A stretch of DNA of 36,695 bases from Myxococcota bacterium (GTDB taxonomy: Bacteria; Myxococcota_A; UBA9160; SZUA-336): NCBI GenBank assembly GCA_035498015.1, contig DATKAO010000105.1:1-36695 (forward strand), in the 5' to 3' direction. The position numbers and the translations under genes were made by a program. The notes beneath the pieces were generated by a model. The model was not told the DNA's origin, did no database searches, and was given only the letters and a program-made list of their open reading frames with translations. Shown here piece after piece: positions 17,794 to 27,501 of the stretch (positions are counted from its first letter, which is position 1; the number at the start of each line of letters is the position of its first letter).

Positions 17794-18251
17794 CGGCCGC
17801 CCACCGCCTGCCACTTCGCGCCGTTCTTCGCGAACACCACCTCGATCGCGTAGACCACCGCGCCCTCGGGCAAGGCCTCGCCCGGCGCGAGTCTCTGGCC
17901 GAGCGCGAACGACACGCGCGCGCTCACGCGCTGGCGCCCGTCGGGCTCGGCCGTCAGCTGGCTGCTCTCGAGCCGCGCGCCGACCGCCTCGCTGCGCAGC
18001 GCCGCGGTCTCGACCAGCGAACGCACGTCGTAGTAGTCGAGCCCGCCGTCCTCCTTGAAGCCGGTCGAGACGTGGTCCATGACGAAGCTCGCCTGCTTGG
18101 CCTGGATGGAATCGACGAGCGACGGCACGAGCCGGCCGAGGTCCTCGTCGCGCGCGGGCGCCGTGCTCGCGGGCGGCTCGCCCTGCGGGCGGTCGCAGGC
18201 CGCGAGCGCGAGCAGCGCGCACAGAGCCACCCCAGCGACGCTGCGAGTCAT
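17733..18251 (-). CDS. Small lipoprotein of unknown function
   Basis: A 172-residue predicted lipoprotein with lipobox LAAC at about residue 19 (VAGVALCALLALAACDRP). The mature part is helical, then beta-rich (QRVSARVSFALGQRL, EGAVVYAIEVVFAKNGAKWQAVGGRYRRE), which resembles the NTF2/SnoaL-like layout of small periplasmic proteins. I cannot name a function. Its 3' end overlaps ygfZ by 61 bases tail to tail. Its ATG sits 6 bases after a TATAGT hexamer on its own strand, with no ribosome-binding site. Confidence 0.8.
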   Translation of the reverse strand: MTRSVAGVALCALLALAACDRPQGEPPASTAPARDEDLGRLVPSLVDSIQAKQASFVMDHVSTGFKEDGGLDYYDVRSLVETAALRSEAVGARLESSQLTAEPDGRQRVSARVSFALGQRLAPGEALPEGAVVYAIEVVFAKNGAKWQAVGGRYRREVPPVTSAGTPSMATR

Positions 18252-18257
18252 GCGCTC

Positions 18258-18265
18258 ACTATACT
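18258..18265. promoter_or_regulatory. Shared divergent -10 core (ACTATACT) for two leaderless-looking genes
   Basis: The plus strand reads TATACT at 18260-18265, then 6 bases, then the ATG at 18272. The minus strand reads TATAGT (18263 to 18258), then 6 bases, then the ATG at 18251. Both start codons lie where transcription would begin from one overlapping TATA core, leaving only 20 bases between the two genes. Bidirectional promoters with overlapping -10 elements are known in bacteria. Leaderless use on both sides is inferred from spacing and the lack of Shine-Dalgarno sequences. Confidence 0.55.
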
Positions 18266-18271
18266 CGCTGC

Positions 18272-18928
18272 ATGGCCCGGCGAGTGCTCGCGCTGTTCGC
18301 GAAGGCGCCCGTGCCGGGTGCGGCGAAGACGCGGCTCTCGCCGCCGCTGACTCCCGAGCGCGCGGCCGGGCTCTACGAAGCCATGCTGCTCGACGTGCTC
18401 GACCAGCATGCGCGCGCGCCCGACTGCGAGCTCGCGCTCTGGTTCACGCCCGACGACGCCGAGCCCTGGTTCGCGGCGCACGCGCCGTCGCGCTATCGCC
18501 GCGTTGCACAACGCGGCGCGAGCCTTGCGGAACGCATGCGGGAGTCTTTCCGCACCCACGCGGCGGAGGGCTTCGAGCGCATGGTGCTGCGCGGCACCGA
18601 CAGCCCGACCTTGCCGCTCGCGCGCGTCGAGGCCGCGTTCGCGGCGCTCGATCACTCGCCGGTCGTTCTGTGCCCCGATCGGGACGGTGGGTACAACCTG
18701 ATCGGTCAGTCCACCCCCAACGACGCGCTGTTCGAGCTCGAGCTGTCTCGCGCGAGCGTGCTCGCGGCCACGCTCGCGCGCGCGCGCGAGCTCGGGCTCG
18801 CCTGTGAGCTCCTGCCCGCGCACCACGACGTCGACACCTGGCAGGACGTGCTGCAGCTCGCTTCCGAGCTCGACCCTGCACACACTCCGCGCACCCTCGC
18901 CCGCCATCGCGAATTACTTGCGCGCTGA
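18272..18928 (+). CDS. DUF2064/TIGR04282-family glycosyltransferase-like protein
   Basis: A 218-residue GT-A-fold protein of the TIGR04282 (DUF2064) family. Its N-terminus, RRVLALFAKAPVPGAAKTRLSPPLTPERAAGLYEAML, is diagnostic. The DxD-like region (GTDSPTLPLARVEAAF), the CPDRDGGYNLIGQS block and the C-terminal HHDVDTWQDVLQL are also present. Family members are nucleotide-sugar or nucleotidyl transferase-like; some are annotated in arsenosugar biosynthesis, but no arsenic genes are nearby. It starts at the divergent promoter with no visible ribosome-binding site. Confidence 0.9.
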   Translation: MARRVLALFAKAPVPGAAKTRLSPPLTPERAAGLYEAMLLDVLDQHARAPDCELALWFTPDDAEPWFAAHAPSRYRRVAQRGASLAERMRESFRTHAAEGFERMVLRGTDSPTLPLARVEAAFAALDHSPVVLCPDRDGGYNLIGQSTPNDALFELELSRASVLAATLARARELGLACELLPAHHDVDTWQDVLQLASELDPAHTPRTLARHRELLAR

Positions 18929-18943
18929 CGGCGCGAGACACCA

Positions 18944-18959
18944 AGGCACGCTCGTTGCA
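18944..18959 (+). promoter_or_regulatory. Sigma-54 (-24/-12) promoter of the porin gene
   Basis: AAGGCACGCTCGTTGCA matches the sigma-54 consensus TGGCACG-N4-TTGCW except for the first T. The GG (18945-18946) and GC (18957-18958) have the required 12-base spacing. Transcription should start near 18970, giving a leader of about 55 bases before the porin ATG. Such promoters need an enhancer-binding activator such as NtrC. Confidence 0.75.
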
Positions 18960-19024
18960 CCCGACGCCTTTGGGGACACCCCCGCGACCGCCATGCGGCG
19001 GTCGATCCCATGGGAGGGAGGGCG

Positions 19025-20895
<1,871 letters not shown>

Positions 20896-20923
20896 GAGAC
20901 AGACCGCGAGGAGAAAGGTGAAC

Positions 20924-22348
20924 ATGCACAAGGACCGAACCCCCAAGGAAGTTCTCGCGTACGCAAAGAGCGAGGGCGTGAAGCTGGTCGACCTGAAGTT
21001 CGTGGACTTCGTCGGGCAGTGGCAGCACAAGACCCATCCGCTGCACGAGTTCGACGAGAGCACGTTCGAGAACGGTCTGGGCTTCGACGGCTCGTCGATC
21101 CGCGGCTGGAAGTCGATCGACAACAGCGACATGCTGCAGATCCCGGACGCGCGCACCGCGTTCATCGATCCGTTCTGCGATCAGCCGACTCTCTCGCTGA
21201 TCTGCAACATCGCCGATCCGATCACGCGCGAGGCCTACGGACGCGACCCGCGCCAGATCGCCCAGAAGGCGGCCAACTACGTGAAGCTGACCGGCATCGC
21301 GGACACCAGCTACATGGGTCCCGAAGCCGAGTTCTTCATCCTCGACGACGTGCGTTTCTCGACCAGCCAGAACCAGGGCTACTACTACATCGACTCGGTC
21401 GAAGGTAAGTGGAACAGCGGCCGCGAAGAGGGCCCGAACCTGGGCAACAAGCCGCGCTACAAGGAAGGTTACTTCCCGGTTCCGCCGATCGACTCACAGC
21501 AGGACATCCGCAGCGAGATGGTGCTGCAGATGGAGGACCTGGGGATCGTCGTCGAGACCCACCACCACGAGGTCGCGACCGCGGGTCAGGCCGAGATCGA
21601 CATGCGCTTCGCGCCGATCGTCGACATGGCCGACCAGCTCATGGTCTACAAGTACGTGTGCAAGAACGTGGCGAAGCGCGCCGGCAAGGTCGTCACGTTC
21701 ATGCCCAAGCCCCTGTTCGGCGACAACGGCTCGGGCATGCACACCCACCAGTCACTCTGGAAGGACGGCAAGCCGCTGTTCGCGGGCAACGAGTACGCCG
21801 GTCTCTCGAAGATGTGCCTGTACTACATCGGCGGCATCCTGAAGCACGCCAAGGCGATCGCCGCGTTCTCGAACCCGACCACGAACTCCTACAAGAGACT
21901 CGTGCCCGGCTTCGAGGCGCCCGTGAACCTGGCCTACTCCAGCCGCAACCGTTCGGCCTCGATCCGGATCCCGATGTACTCGGCCAGCCCGAAGGCGAAG
22001 CGCATCGAGGTGCGCTTCCCCGACCCGACCTGCAATCCGTATCTCGCCTTCTCGGCGATGCTGATGGCGGGCCTGGACGGGATCGAGAACAAGATCGACC
22101 CGGGCGAGCCGCTCGACAAGAACATCTACGCGCTCTCGAAGACCGAGCTCGCGAAGGTGCCGACCATGCCGGGCAGCCTCGAAGAGGCGCTCCAGAACCT
22201 GGAAGAGGACCACGACTTCCTGCTCAAGGGGGACGTGTTCACCACGGACGCGATCGAGGCCTGGGTCGACTACAAGCGCGATGCCGAGATCGCGCCGGTG
22301 GCGCTGCGGCCGCACCCGCACGAGTTCGAGCTATATTTCGACATGTGA
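20924..22348 (+). CDS. glnA: Glutamine synthetase, type I
   Basis: Glutamine synthetase makes glutamine from glutamate, ammonia and ATP in the cytosol. The 474 residues show the GSI features: [28 protein letters not shown], the metal-binding [53 protein letters not shown] and the Arg-rich SIRIPM. Tyr402 (KNIYALS) sits at the adenylylation position of GSI-beta enzymes. I prefer the ATG at 20924, with AGGAG 10 bases upstream; GTG at 20918 is an alternative. Its stop overlaps the next lipoprotein start (GTGA). Confidence 0.97.
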   Translation: MHKDRTPKEVLAYAKSEGVKLVDLKFVDFVGQWQHKTHPLHEFDESTFENGLGFDGSSIRGWKSIDNSDMLQIPDARTAFIDPFCDQPTLSLICNIADPITREAYGRDPRQIAQKAANYVKLTGIADTSYMGPEAEFFILDDVRFSTSQNQGYYYIDSVEGKWNSGREEGPNLGNKPRYKEGYFPVPPIDSQQDIRSEMVLQMEDLGIVVETHHHEVATAGQAEIDMRFAPIVDMADQLMVYKYVCKNVAKRAGKVVTFMPKPLFGDNGSGMHTHQSLWKDGKPLFAGNEYAGLSKMCLYYIGGILKHAKAIAAFSNPTTNSYKRLVPGFEAPVNLAYSSRNRSASIRIPMYSASPKAKRIEVRFPDPTCNPYLAFSAMLMAGLDGIENKIDPGEPLDKNIYALSKTELAKVPTMPGSLEEALQNLEEDHDFLLKGDVFTTDAIEAWVDYKRDAEIAPVALRPHPHEFELYFDM

Positions 22349-22944
22349 TCCGCTCTCTGGAGCAGTCACTCTCCACGAGGCCCGGCCGACTCGTTCGGTC
22401 GGGCCTCTCGTCATTTCTCGCGCTCGTCGTCACGGGTTGCGCGGCGACGGCGGTGCCGTCGCTTCCGGAGGGCTACACACTCGGCCGCGACGGCAGCGGC
22501 ATCGTGCTCCTGCGCGCCGAGTTCGTGGACCGACAAGGAAATCCCGTCTCTTCGGTCTTCGGTAAGCGGGCTGCGCTCACGTTGCAACGAGAGGGAAGCA
22601 TGGAGGAGTACAAGCTCTCGCCCGTCGGTGACGGTTTCACCGTCGACTTCTACGTTGCGCTGCCGGCGGGGGCCTACAGCTACCACGAACCGACCAGGGA
22701 CAAGGACGAGAAGCTGCGGTTCCAGATCCGGCCCGGGGCGGTCGAGTGCCTCGGCACGATCCACATCCGCCTGGACATCGGAGCATTCAGGCACAACATC
22801 GACGTCAGCTTGCACGACGACTGCGACGCCATCGTTCAGCGCTTCAGGACGAGTCACCCCGAAGTGACCCAGGACGTCGAGAGGGAGCTCTTCCAAGAGT
22901 ACAGGTACATCTGGCAGGACAGGGTCTGGGTTCCCGAGCCCTAG
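22345..22944 (+). CDS. Lipoprotein of unknown family, copy A (paralogue of 24105-24674)
   Basis: A 199-residue predicted lipoprotein with lipobox VTGC (Cys32). The only standard start that keeps the signal peptide is the GTG at 22345, overlapping the glnA stop. The mature part has [49 protein letters not shown] and a C-terminal [27 protein letters not shown]. The same layout recurs in the protein at 24105, so they are paralogues of a family I cannot name. The beta-rich centre could be an extracellular sandwich fold. Codons such as CGA, CAA, GGA and AAT are more AT-rich than in neighbours, hinting at a different history. A hairpin lies in its 5' coding region. Confidence 0.75.
   Translation: MIRSLEQSLSTRPGRLVRSGLSSFLALVVTGCAATAVPSLPEGYTLGRDGSGIVLLRAEFVDRQGNPVSSVFGKRAALTLQREGSMEEYKLSPVGDGFTVDFYVALPAGAYSYHEPTRDKDEKLRFQIRPGAVECLGTIHIRLDIGAFRHNIDVSLHDDCDAIVQRFRTSHPEVTQDVERELFQEYRYIWQDRVWVPEP
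22378..22406 (+). terminator. Strong 12-bp hairpin after glnA, inside the 5' end of lipoprotein A
   Basis: AGGCCCGGCCGA (22378-22389) pairs with TCGGTCGGGCCT (22395-22406) around a 5-base loop, with a single G-U pair. It starts 30 bases after the glnA stop and looks like its terminator, though only a short ATTT follows. It sits within the signal-peptide codons of the downstream lipoprotein, so it could limit read-through into that gene. Confidence 0.55.
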
Positions 22945-22995
22945 GGTCCCGGAGCCCTAGGATAGGAAGAGCAACGGAGGGCGGGCGATCTGCTT

Positions 22996-24033
22996 CTAGC
23001 GCAGGGGCTTCGCGAGCACGTGGAGCTCCTTCTTGAGGAACCCCGACGTGTCGGTGACCGAGCCCGGCACGGGGTTGCAGGCCAGGTTCGCCGGGAGCGC
23101 GCCGGGGCCAGTCGCGGCGCCCCACCAGCTCTTGGTGGCGTGGATCGTGAGTGCGCTGTTGTTCGTCACGCCGCAGTTGTTGCCGCTCACCGCGTCGTTG
23201 CCCACGATGCTCATGCTCGTGAGCGTGAGGTTCACGCCGTCGGAGATGACCACGCCCTCGTTCTGGTTGCCGAGCGCCGCGCTCTTGTCGATCCGGGTCG
23301 GGCCCGACGTGAGACTCACGATGAAGCCCTGCCGGTTGGCGATCGACACGGCCCCGGTCAAGTGGTTGTCGCTGCCCTCGACGACGAAGCCGCGGTCGAA
23401 GTTGCCGATCGCCACGTCACCGGTGCTGGTCCCGCCCGCGCCCACGAACGTGAAGCCGTCGTCGCCGTTCTCGATCGCCCGGTTCTGGCGCGAGATCATG
23501 CCGTCGGAGCGGACGTTGAAGCCGTCGGCGGCGTTGTGCTCGGCCACGTTGCCCTCGACGTCGAGGTGGGGCACGAGCTGCGCCGAGAATCCGAACTCGC
23601 CCGAGTTGCGCAGCGTGAAGCCGTGGCCGGCCTTGCCGATCTTCGAGCCCGCGCCCGAGGCGAGCACCGCGATCACGTCGAGGTCGTCGCCGTCGGCGTC
23701 GATCACGGTCGAGGCCGCGCCGTCCTTCGAGATCAGAGTGACTCGCTTGGACAGCTCCACCACGCAGGAACACGTCGCGTTGTCGAGCCCGAGCTCCTCG
23801 CCCGGCTCGCCCCACACACCGTCGCGGTCCAGGTCGCCGTAGTAGCCCGGCCCGACCGAGATGGTGTCTCCATCGACCGCATTCGCGATCGCTTGTGAGA
23901 TCGAGCGGCAGGGCGCGGCCGACGTACCGCAGATGCCGCTGTCGGTGCCGTGCCCGGCCACGAGCACCGTCTTGGCCAAGCTCGCGCCGGCCGCGAGCCA
24001 CAGCAGGACCCCGAGAGACAGGACTCGAATCAT
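22996..24033 (-). CDS. Secreted right-handed parallel beta-helix protein
   Basis: A 345-residue exported protein with a signal peptide (MIRVLSLGVLLWLAAGASLA). The mature N-terminus (VAGHGTDSGICGTSAAPCRSISQAIANAVDGDTISVGPGYY) is the usual entry segment of NosD/pectate-lyase-like beta-helix proteins. Short repeated turns follow (GFTLRNSGEFGFSAQ, NVAEHNAADGFNVRSDG, RAIENGDDGFTF, GNFDRGFVVEGSDN, NQNEGVVISDG) and a C-terminal WWGAATGPG motif. CGTSAAPC and CSC may form disulfides. No clear catalytic residues are visible, so polysaccharide lyase activity is only possible. It lies antisense between two paralogous lipoprotein genes, and GGGGGGAG precedes its ATG. Confidence 0.85.
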   Translation of the reverse strand: MIRVLSLGVLLWLAAGASLAKTVLVAGHGTDSGICGTSAAPCRSISQAIANAVDGDTISVGPGYYGDLDRDGVWGEPGEELGLDNATCSCVVELSKRVTLISKDGAASTVIDADGDDLDVIAVLASGAGSKIGKAGHGFTLRNSGEFGFSAQLVPHLDVEGNVAEHNAADGFNVRSDGMISRQNRAIENGDDGFTFVGAGGTSTGDVAIGNFDRGFVVEGSDNHLTGAVSIANRQGFIVSLTSGPTRIDKSAALGNQNEGVVISDGVNLTLTSMSIVGNDAVSGNNCGVTNNSALTIHATKSWWGAATGPGALPANLACNPVPGSVTDTSGFLKKELHVLAKPLR

Positions 24034-24084
24034 CGCACTCCCCCCGGGCGCGCAAGTTAGCGCGCGCGACTGGCCGCGCCTGCT

Positions 24085-24097
24085 TTCGAGCTATATT
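24085..24097 (+). promoter_or_regulatory. 13-base element shared with the glnA 3' end, containing a TATATT -10-like hexamer
   Basis: TTCGAGCTATATT occurs here and at 22325-22337, in both cases 7 bases before the GTG of a paralogous lipoprotein gene. At the first site it encodes the end of GlnA (FELYF). TATATT (24092-24097) could act as a -10 for a leaderless mRNA. The element may instead be a remnant of the duplication that made the second gene. Confidence 0.5.
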
Positions 24098-24104
24098 GAA
24101 ATCT

Positions 24105-24674
24105 GTGAGTCGATTCAGGGGGCTGCCGCCGCTCGTGGCGTTCGTTGCGCTCGCCGCGCTGGCCTGCAGCAGCTCGGGCCCGTTCACGATCCCGCCCGGC
24201 TACACACCGGCGGGCTCGCCGAACGGCGTCGTGATCGTGCGCACGGAGCTGCTCACCGCCGACGGCTCACCGTTCACGGCCGGGCCGGCGCGCGCCACGC
24301 TGCGCTGGCACCACGAGGAGAGCGGCAAAGACGTGGTGCTGGAGGCGGCCAACGAGGGTCCGCTGGCCGACTTCTGGGTGTCTCTTCCCGGCGGTCACTA
24401 CCGCATGGTTGCCACTCGCGGCGACGGCGTGGCGCAGCGCTGGTACGTGCTGCGTTTCCGCGTCGAGCCGGGCGCGGTGGTGTACGCCGGGGCGATCCAC
24501 GTGGTGGCGCCCGACAACTCGTCGTTCACGCTCGAGGACGAGTACGACGCGGCGGTGGCGCGCTTCCGCGCGAGTCACGCGGAGCTGGCGGACGGCGTGA
24601 AGAAGTCGCTGGTCGAGCTCTTGCGCTGCCGCACCGGCTCGCCGTGCGAGCCGCAGAGCTGGCCTGCCAGCTAG
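24105..24674 (+). CDS. Lipoprotein of unknown family, copy B (paralogue of 22345-22944)
   Basis: A 189-residue predicted lipoprotein with lipobox ALAC (Cys21). The mature part starts IPPGYTPAGSPNGVVIVRTELLTADGSPF and ends EDEYDAAVARFRASHAELADGVKKSLVELLRC, matching copy A block by block ([40 protein letters not shown]). Unlike copy A, it has the high GC and codon use of the surrounding genes. I chose the GTG at 24105; a TTG at 24096 is possible. Its stop overlaps the stop of the convergent DUF6496 gene by 4 bases. The function is unknown. Confidence 0.78.
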   Translation: MSRFRGLPPLVAFVALAALACSSSGPFTIPPGYTPAGSPNGVVIVRTELLTADGSPFTAGPARATLRWHHEESGKDVVLEAANEGPLADFWVSLPGGHYRMVATRGDGVAQRWYVLRFRVEPGAVVYAGAIHVVAPDNSSFTLEDEYDAAVARFRASHAELADGVKKSLVELLRCRTGSPCEPQSWPAS

Positions 24675-24874
24675 CGGCTGCGCCGCCGGGCCGGGACCTT
24701 GCCGCCGGCGCGCCGGGCCTCCGATAGCCCGATCGCGATCGCCTGCTTGCGGCTGGTGACTCGTTTGCCCGAGCGGCCGGAGCGCAGCTGGCCGTGCTTC
24801 ATCTCGTGCATCGCGCGCTCGACCTTCCGGGCCGCCTTGGGGCCGTAGCGGCGAGCCCTCTTACGTGTGGCCAT
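24671..24874 (-). CDS. DUF6496-family small basic protein
   Basis: A 67-residue, strongly basic protein. It matches the DUF6496 pattern: RKVERAMHEMKHGQLRSGRSGKRVTSRKQAIAIGLSEARRAGGKVPARR. The family has no established biochemical role that I know; the composition suggests nucleic-acid binding. GGAGG lies 9 bases before the ATG, a good ribosome-binding site. It ends tail to tail with lipoprotein B, with 4 shared bases. Confidence 0.88.
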   Translation of the reverse strand: MATRKRARRYGPKAARKVERAMHEMKHGQLRSGRSGKRVTSRKQAIAIGLSEARRAGGKVPARRRSR

Positions 24875-24949
24875 GATTCCGAACCTCCGCGTTGTACAAA
24901 TCCCGCCGGCGGCCGCCCCGTGGGGCGCCGCGCTGCGGGCCGCGCGGAT

Positions 24950-27403
24950 TCAGTGCACGCGCGGTGCCGGAGTATGCGTGACCAGCGATTGCAGCTCGGC
25001 GAGCTCGACCGGCTTCACCAGGTGACCGTCGAAGCCCGCCTCGCGCGTCTTCTGGCGGTGCTCGGGCTGGCCCCAGCCGGTGAGCGCGATCAGCACCGTG
25101 TCTGCCAGCTCGGGCTCGCGGCGGACCCGGCTCGCGATCTCGAAGCCGTCCATGCCCGGCATGCCGAGGTCGAGCAACACCACCTCGGGACGGCGCGCGC
25201 GCACGGCTTCGAGCGCGGACTCGCCGTCGTAGGCCACCTCGGCGTCGATGCCCTGCAGGCGCAGCAAGAGCGCCAGGCTGTCGGCGGCGTCGCGGTTGTC
25301 GTCCACGACCAGGAAGCGGCGGCGCGCGGCAAAACCGGGTGAGTCACTGGAGTCCTCGGCGGCCCGCTCGGGCAGAGACTCGCTCGAGGCGAGCGGCAGG
25401 CGCACGGTGAACTCGCTGCCGGAGCCCCAACCCGTGCTCTCGACGCTGACGCTGCCGCCGTGCATCTCGACCAGCCGCTTCACGAGCGCCAGCCCGATTC
25501 CGAGCCCGCCCTGCGCGCGGCCCAGCGTGCGGTCCACCTGCGTGAACAGGTCGAATACGCGCGGCTGCATCGCGGGCGGGATGCCGACGCCCGTGTCGCG
25601 CACCGAGATGGCCACCGACCGGCCCTGGCGCTCGGCACGCAGCCAGATCGCGCCGCCCTCCTCGGTGTACTTCGCCGCGTTGTTCAACAGGTTCGCCAGC
25701 ACCTGCGAGAGCCGCACGGCGTCGGCGTCGAGCGCGATCGGCTCGGACGGCAGGTCGAGCTCGAGCCGGTGATGCGCGCGTTCGATCGCAGGCCGGCTGG
25801 TCTCGAGCGCCGAACGCACGATCTCGTGCAGCGCCACGCGCTCGCGCCGCAGCTCGATCTTGCCGCTGGTGATGCGCGCGACCTCGAGCAGGTCGTCGAC
25901 CAGCCGGATCAGGTGAGTCACCTGGCGGTCGAGCATCTCGTGCACGCGCTCGCTCTGCGGCCCGTCGCCGGCGAGGCGCAGCACGTGGAGCGAGTTGCGG
26001 ATCGGCGCGAGCGGGTTGCGCAGCTCGTGCGCCAGCATGGCGAGAAACTCGTCTTTGCGGCGGTCGACCTCGCGCAAGACGTGCTCGACCTGCTTCTCCT
26101 TGTCGACGTCGAGCACCGACCCCACGTAGCCCAGGAATTCGCCGTTCCTCCCGAAGCGCGGCGCGCCCGAGCCGATCACCCAGTGGTAGCCGCCGCTCGC
26201 GTGCACCATGCGGAACTCGATGCGGAAGCTCGCCGGCACCGGCGTGGGCGCGAAGACCGCGCGCGTGCGCTCGACGTCGTCGGGATGGAGCGCGTTGGCC
26301 CAGCCGAAGCCCAGCCCCAGCTCGATCTGCCGGCCGGTGAGCGAGGTCCAGGCCTCGGACAGGAAGGTGCAGTAGCCGTCGGGCTGGGTCATGTAGATGA
26401 TGGCCGGTGAGTGGACGGTCATCGCGCGCAGCCGCTCTTCGCTCTCGCGCAGCACGTCCTCGGCCTGCATGCGCGCCGTGACGTCGATCGCCACGCCGCC
26501 CACGAACGCGGCCTCGCCGTCGGGCCCGGGGATCGGGAACTTGGCCACGAGTGAGTGGTGCGGGCCGTCGGGGTGCTCGAGTGTCTCGATCGTCTCGATG
26601 CCCTTGCCGTGCGCGAGCGCCGCCGCGTCGTTGCTGCGGAAGCCCTCCGCCACGTCGGCCGGGAAGATCTCGAAGTCGTCGCGGCCCAGGAGCTGCGCGC
26701 GCGGCAGCTGGAACGCCTGTTGCGCCTCGTCGTTCACGAACACGTAGCGGCCATCGAGGTCCTTGATCCACGCCAGGCCGGGCAGGCGCTCCATGAACTT
26801 GCCGAAGCGCCGCTCGACCTCGCCCAGCGCAGTCTCCACGCTGCGCAGCGACAAGGTCTGCAGCGCGAGTGACCCGAAGCGCGCCAGGCTCGTGAGCACG
26901 CGCACGTCTTCGCGGTCGAAGCGCCGCCCGAGCTCGTGGGAGACGACCCAGAGCGTGCCGCGCGGCTCGTCACCCACGAGGAACGGCACGAGCAGCCCCT
27001 CGACCACCGGGGGCGCGAGCGTCGCCGCGAGCGGAAAGTGTTTCGCGAGGTCGCGCAGCAGCATGGGCTCCTTGCGCTGGAGGACGGCGTCACACGGGCT
27101 GCCGGCGCGGGGCACCACGCTGCCGGCCAGTGGAGCGAAGCGGCCCGCCGTCGCGCGCCAGCAGAACACCGGCTCACCGCCGCGCTCCTCGAGGATGCTC
27201 GTTCCGGCCGAGTGAGCGCGGCACAGCTCGAGCGCCACGCGCACGAGCTGGTCGAGCACCTCGTGCGGCGAACGCGCCATGCACTCGGCGAGCGCGACCA
27301 GCGCACGGTTCTCGGCCGCGTAGTTCGGCCGCCGCGAGCGGCGCCGCTGGAGCTGCGCCGTCGCATCCGCCGTGCCGCGAAGCTGCCGGTCAGATGGCTT
27401 CAT
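24950..27403 (-). CDS. Hybrid sensor histidine kinase (GAF-PAS-PAS-HisKA-HATPase-REC)
   Basis: An 817-residue soluble hybrid kinase. The order is a GAF domain (about 40-185), PAS 1 (about 200-315), PAS 2 (about 322-440), HisKA with phospho-acceptor His459 (LAHELRNPL), HATPase with N-box NLLNNAAKYT, DTGVGIP and GGLGIGLAL, and a C-terminal receiver with Asp745 (LLDLGMPG), Thr775 and Lys797. All catalytic residues are present. No membrane helix is visible, so it senses a cytoplasmic cue. I chose the ATG at 27403; a TTG at 27472 would add 23 residues. No partner regulator is adjacent, so a separate phosphotransfer partner is likely. Confidence 0.93.
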   Translation of the reverse strand: MKPSDRQLRGTADATAQLQRRRSRRPNYAAENRALVALAECMARSPHEVLDQLVRVALELCRAHSAGTSILEERGGEPVFCWRATAGRFAPLAGSVVPRAGSPCDAVLQRKEPMLLRDLAKHFPLAATLAPPVVEGLLVPFLVGDEPRGTLWVVSHELGRRFDREDVRVLTSLARFGSLALQTLSLRSVETALGEVERRFGKFMERLPGLAWIKDLDGRYVFVNDEAQQAFQLPRAQLLGRDDFEIFPADVAEGFRSNDAAALAHGKGIETIETLEHPDGPHHSLVAKFPIPGPDGEAAFVGGVAIDVTARMQAEDVLRESEERLRAMTVHSPAIIYMTQPDGYCTFLSEAWTSLTGRQIELGLGFGWANALHPDDVERTRAVFAPTPVPASFRIEFRMVHASGGYHWVIGSGAPRFGRNGEFLGYVGSVLDVDKEKQVEHVLREVDRRKDEFLAMLAHELRNPLAPIRNSLHVLRLAGDGPQSERVHEMLDRQVTHLIRLVDDLLEVARITSGKIELRRERVALHEIVRSALETSRPAIERAHHRLELDLPSEPIALDADAVRLSQVLANLLNNAAKYTEEGGAIWLRAERQGRSVAISVRDTGVGIPPAMQPRVFDLFTQVDRTLGRAQGGLGIGLALVKRLVEMHGGSVSVESTGWGSGSEFTVRLPLASSESLPERAAEDSSDSPGFAARRRFLVVDDNRDAADSLALLLRLQGIDAEVAYDGESALEAVRARRPEVVLLDLGMPGMDGFEIASRVRREPELADTVLIALTGWGQPEHRQKTREAGFDGHLVKPVELAELQSLVTHTPAPRVH

Positions 27404-27501
27404 TTCCTTCCGCAGATCTTCGCGCGAGATGCGCGACCGTGGCAATGCGGGCGCCCGGGCTTCGCACAGCAAGAAGCGTTCCTGGCGCCTCGACCGACGA
27501 G

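Noticed and set aside
23020..23898. Plus-strand frames opposite the beta-helix gene
   Set aside because: They mirror the repeats of the real minus-strand protein and lack a signal, a ribosome-binding site or family motifs.
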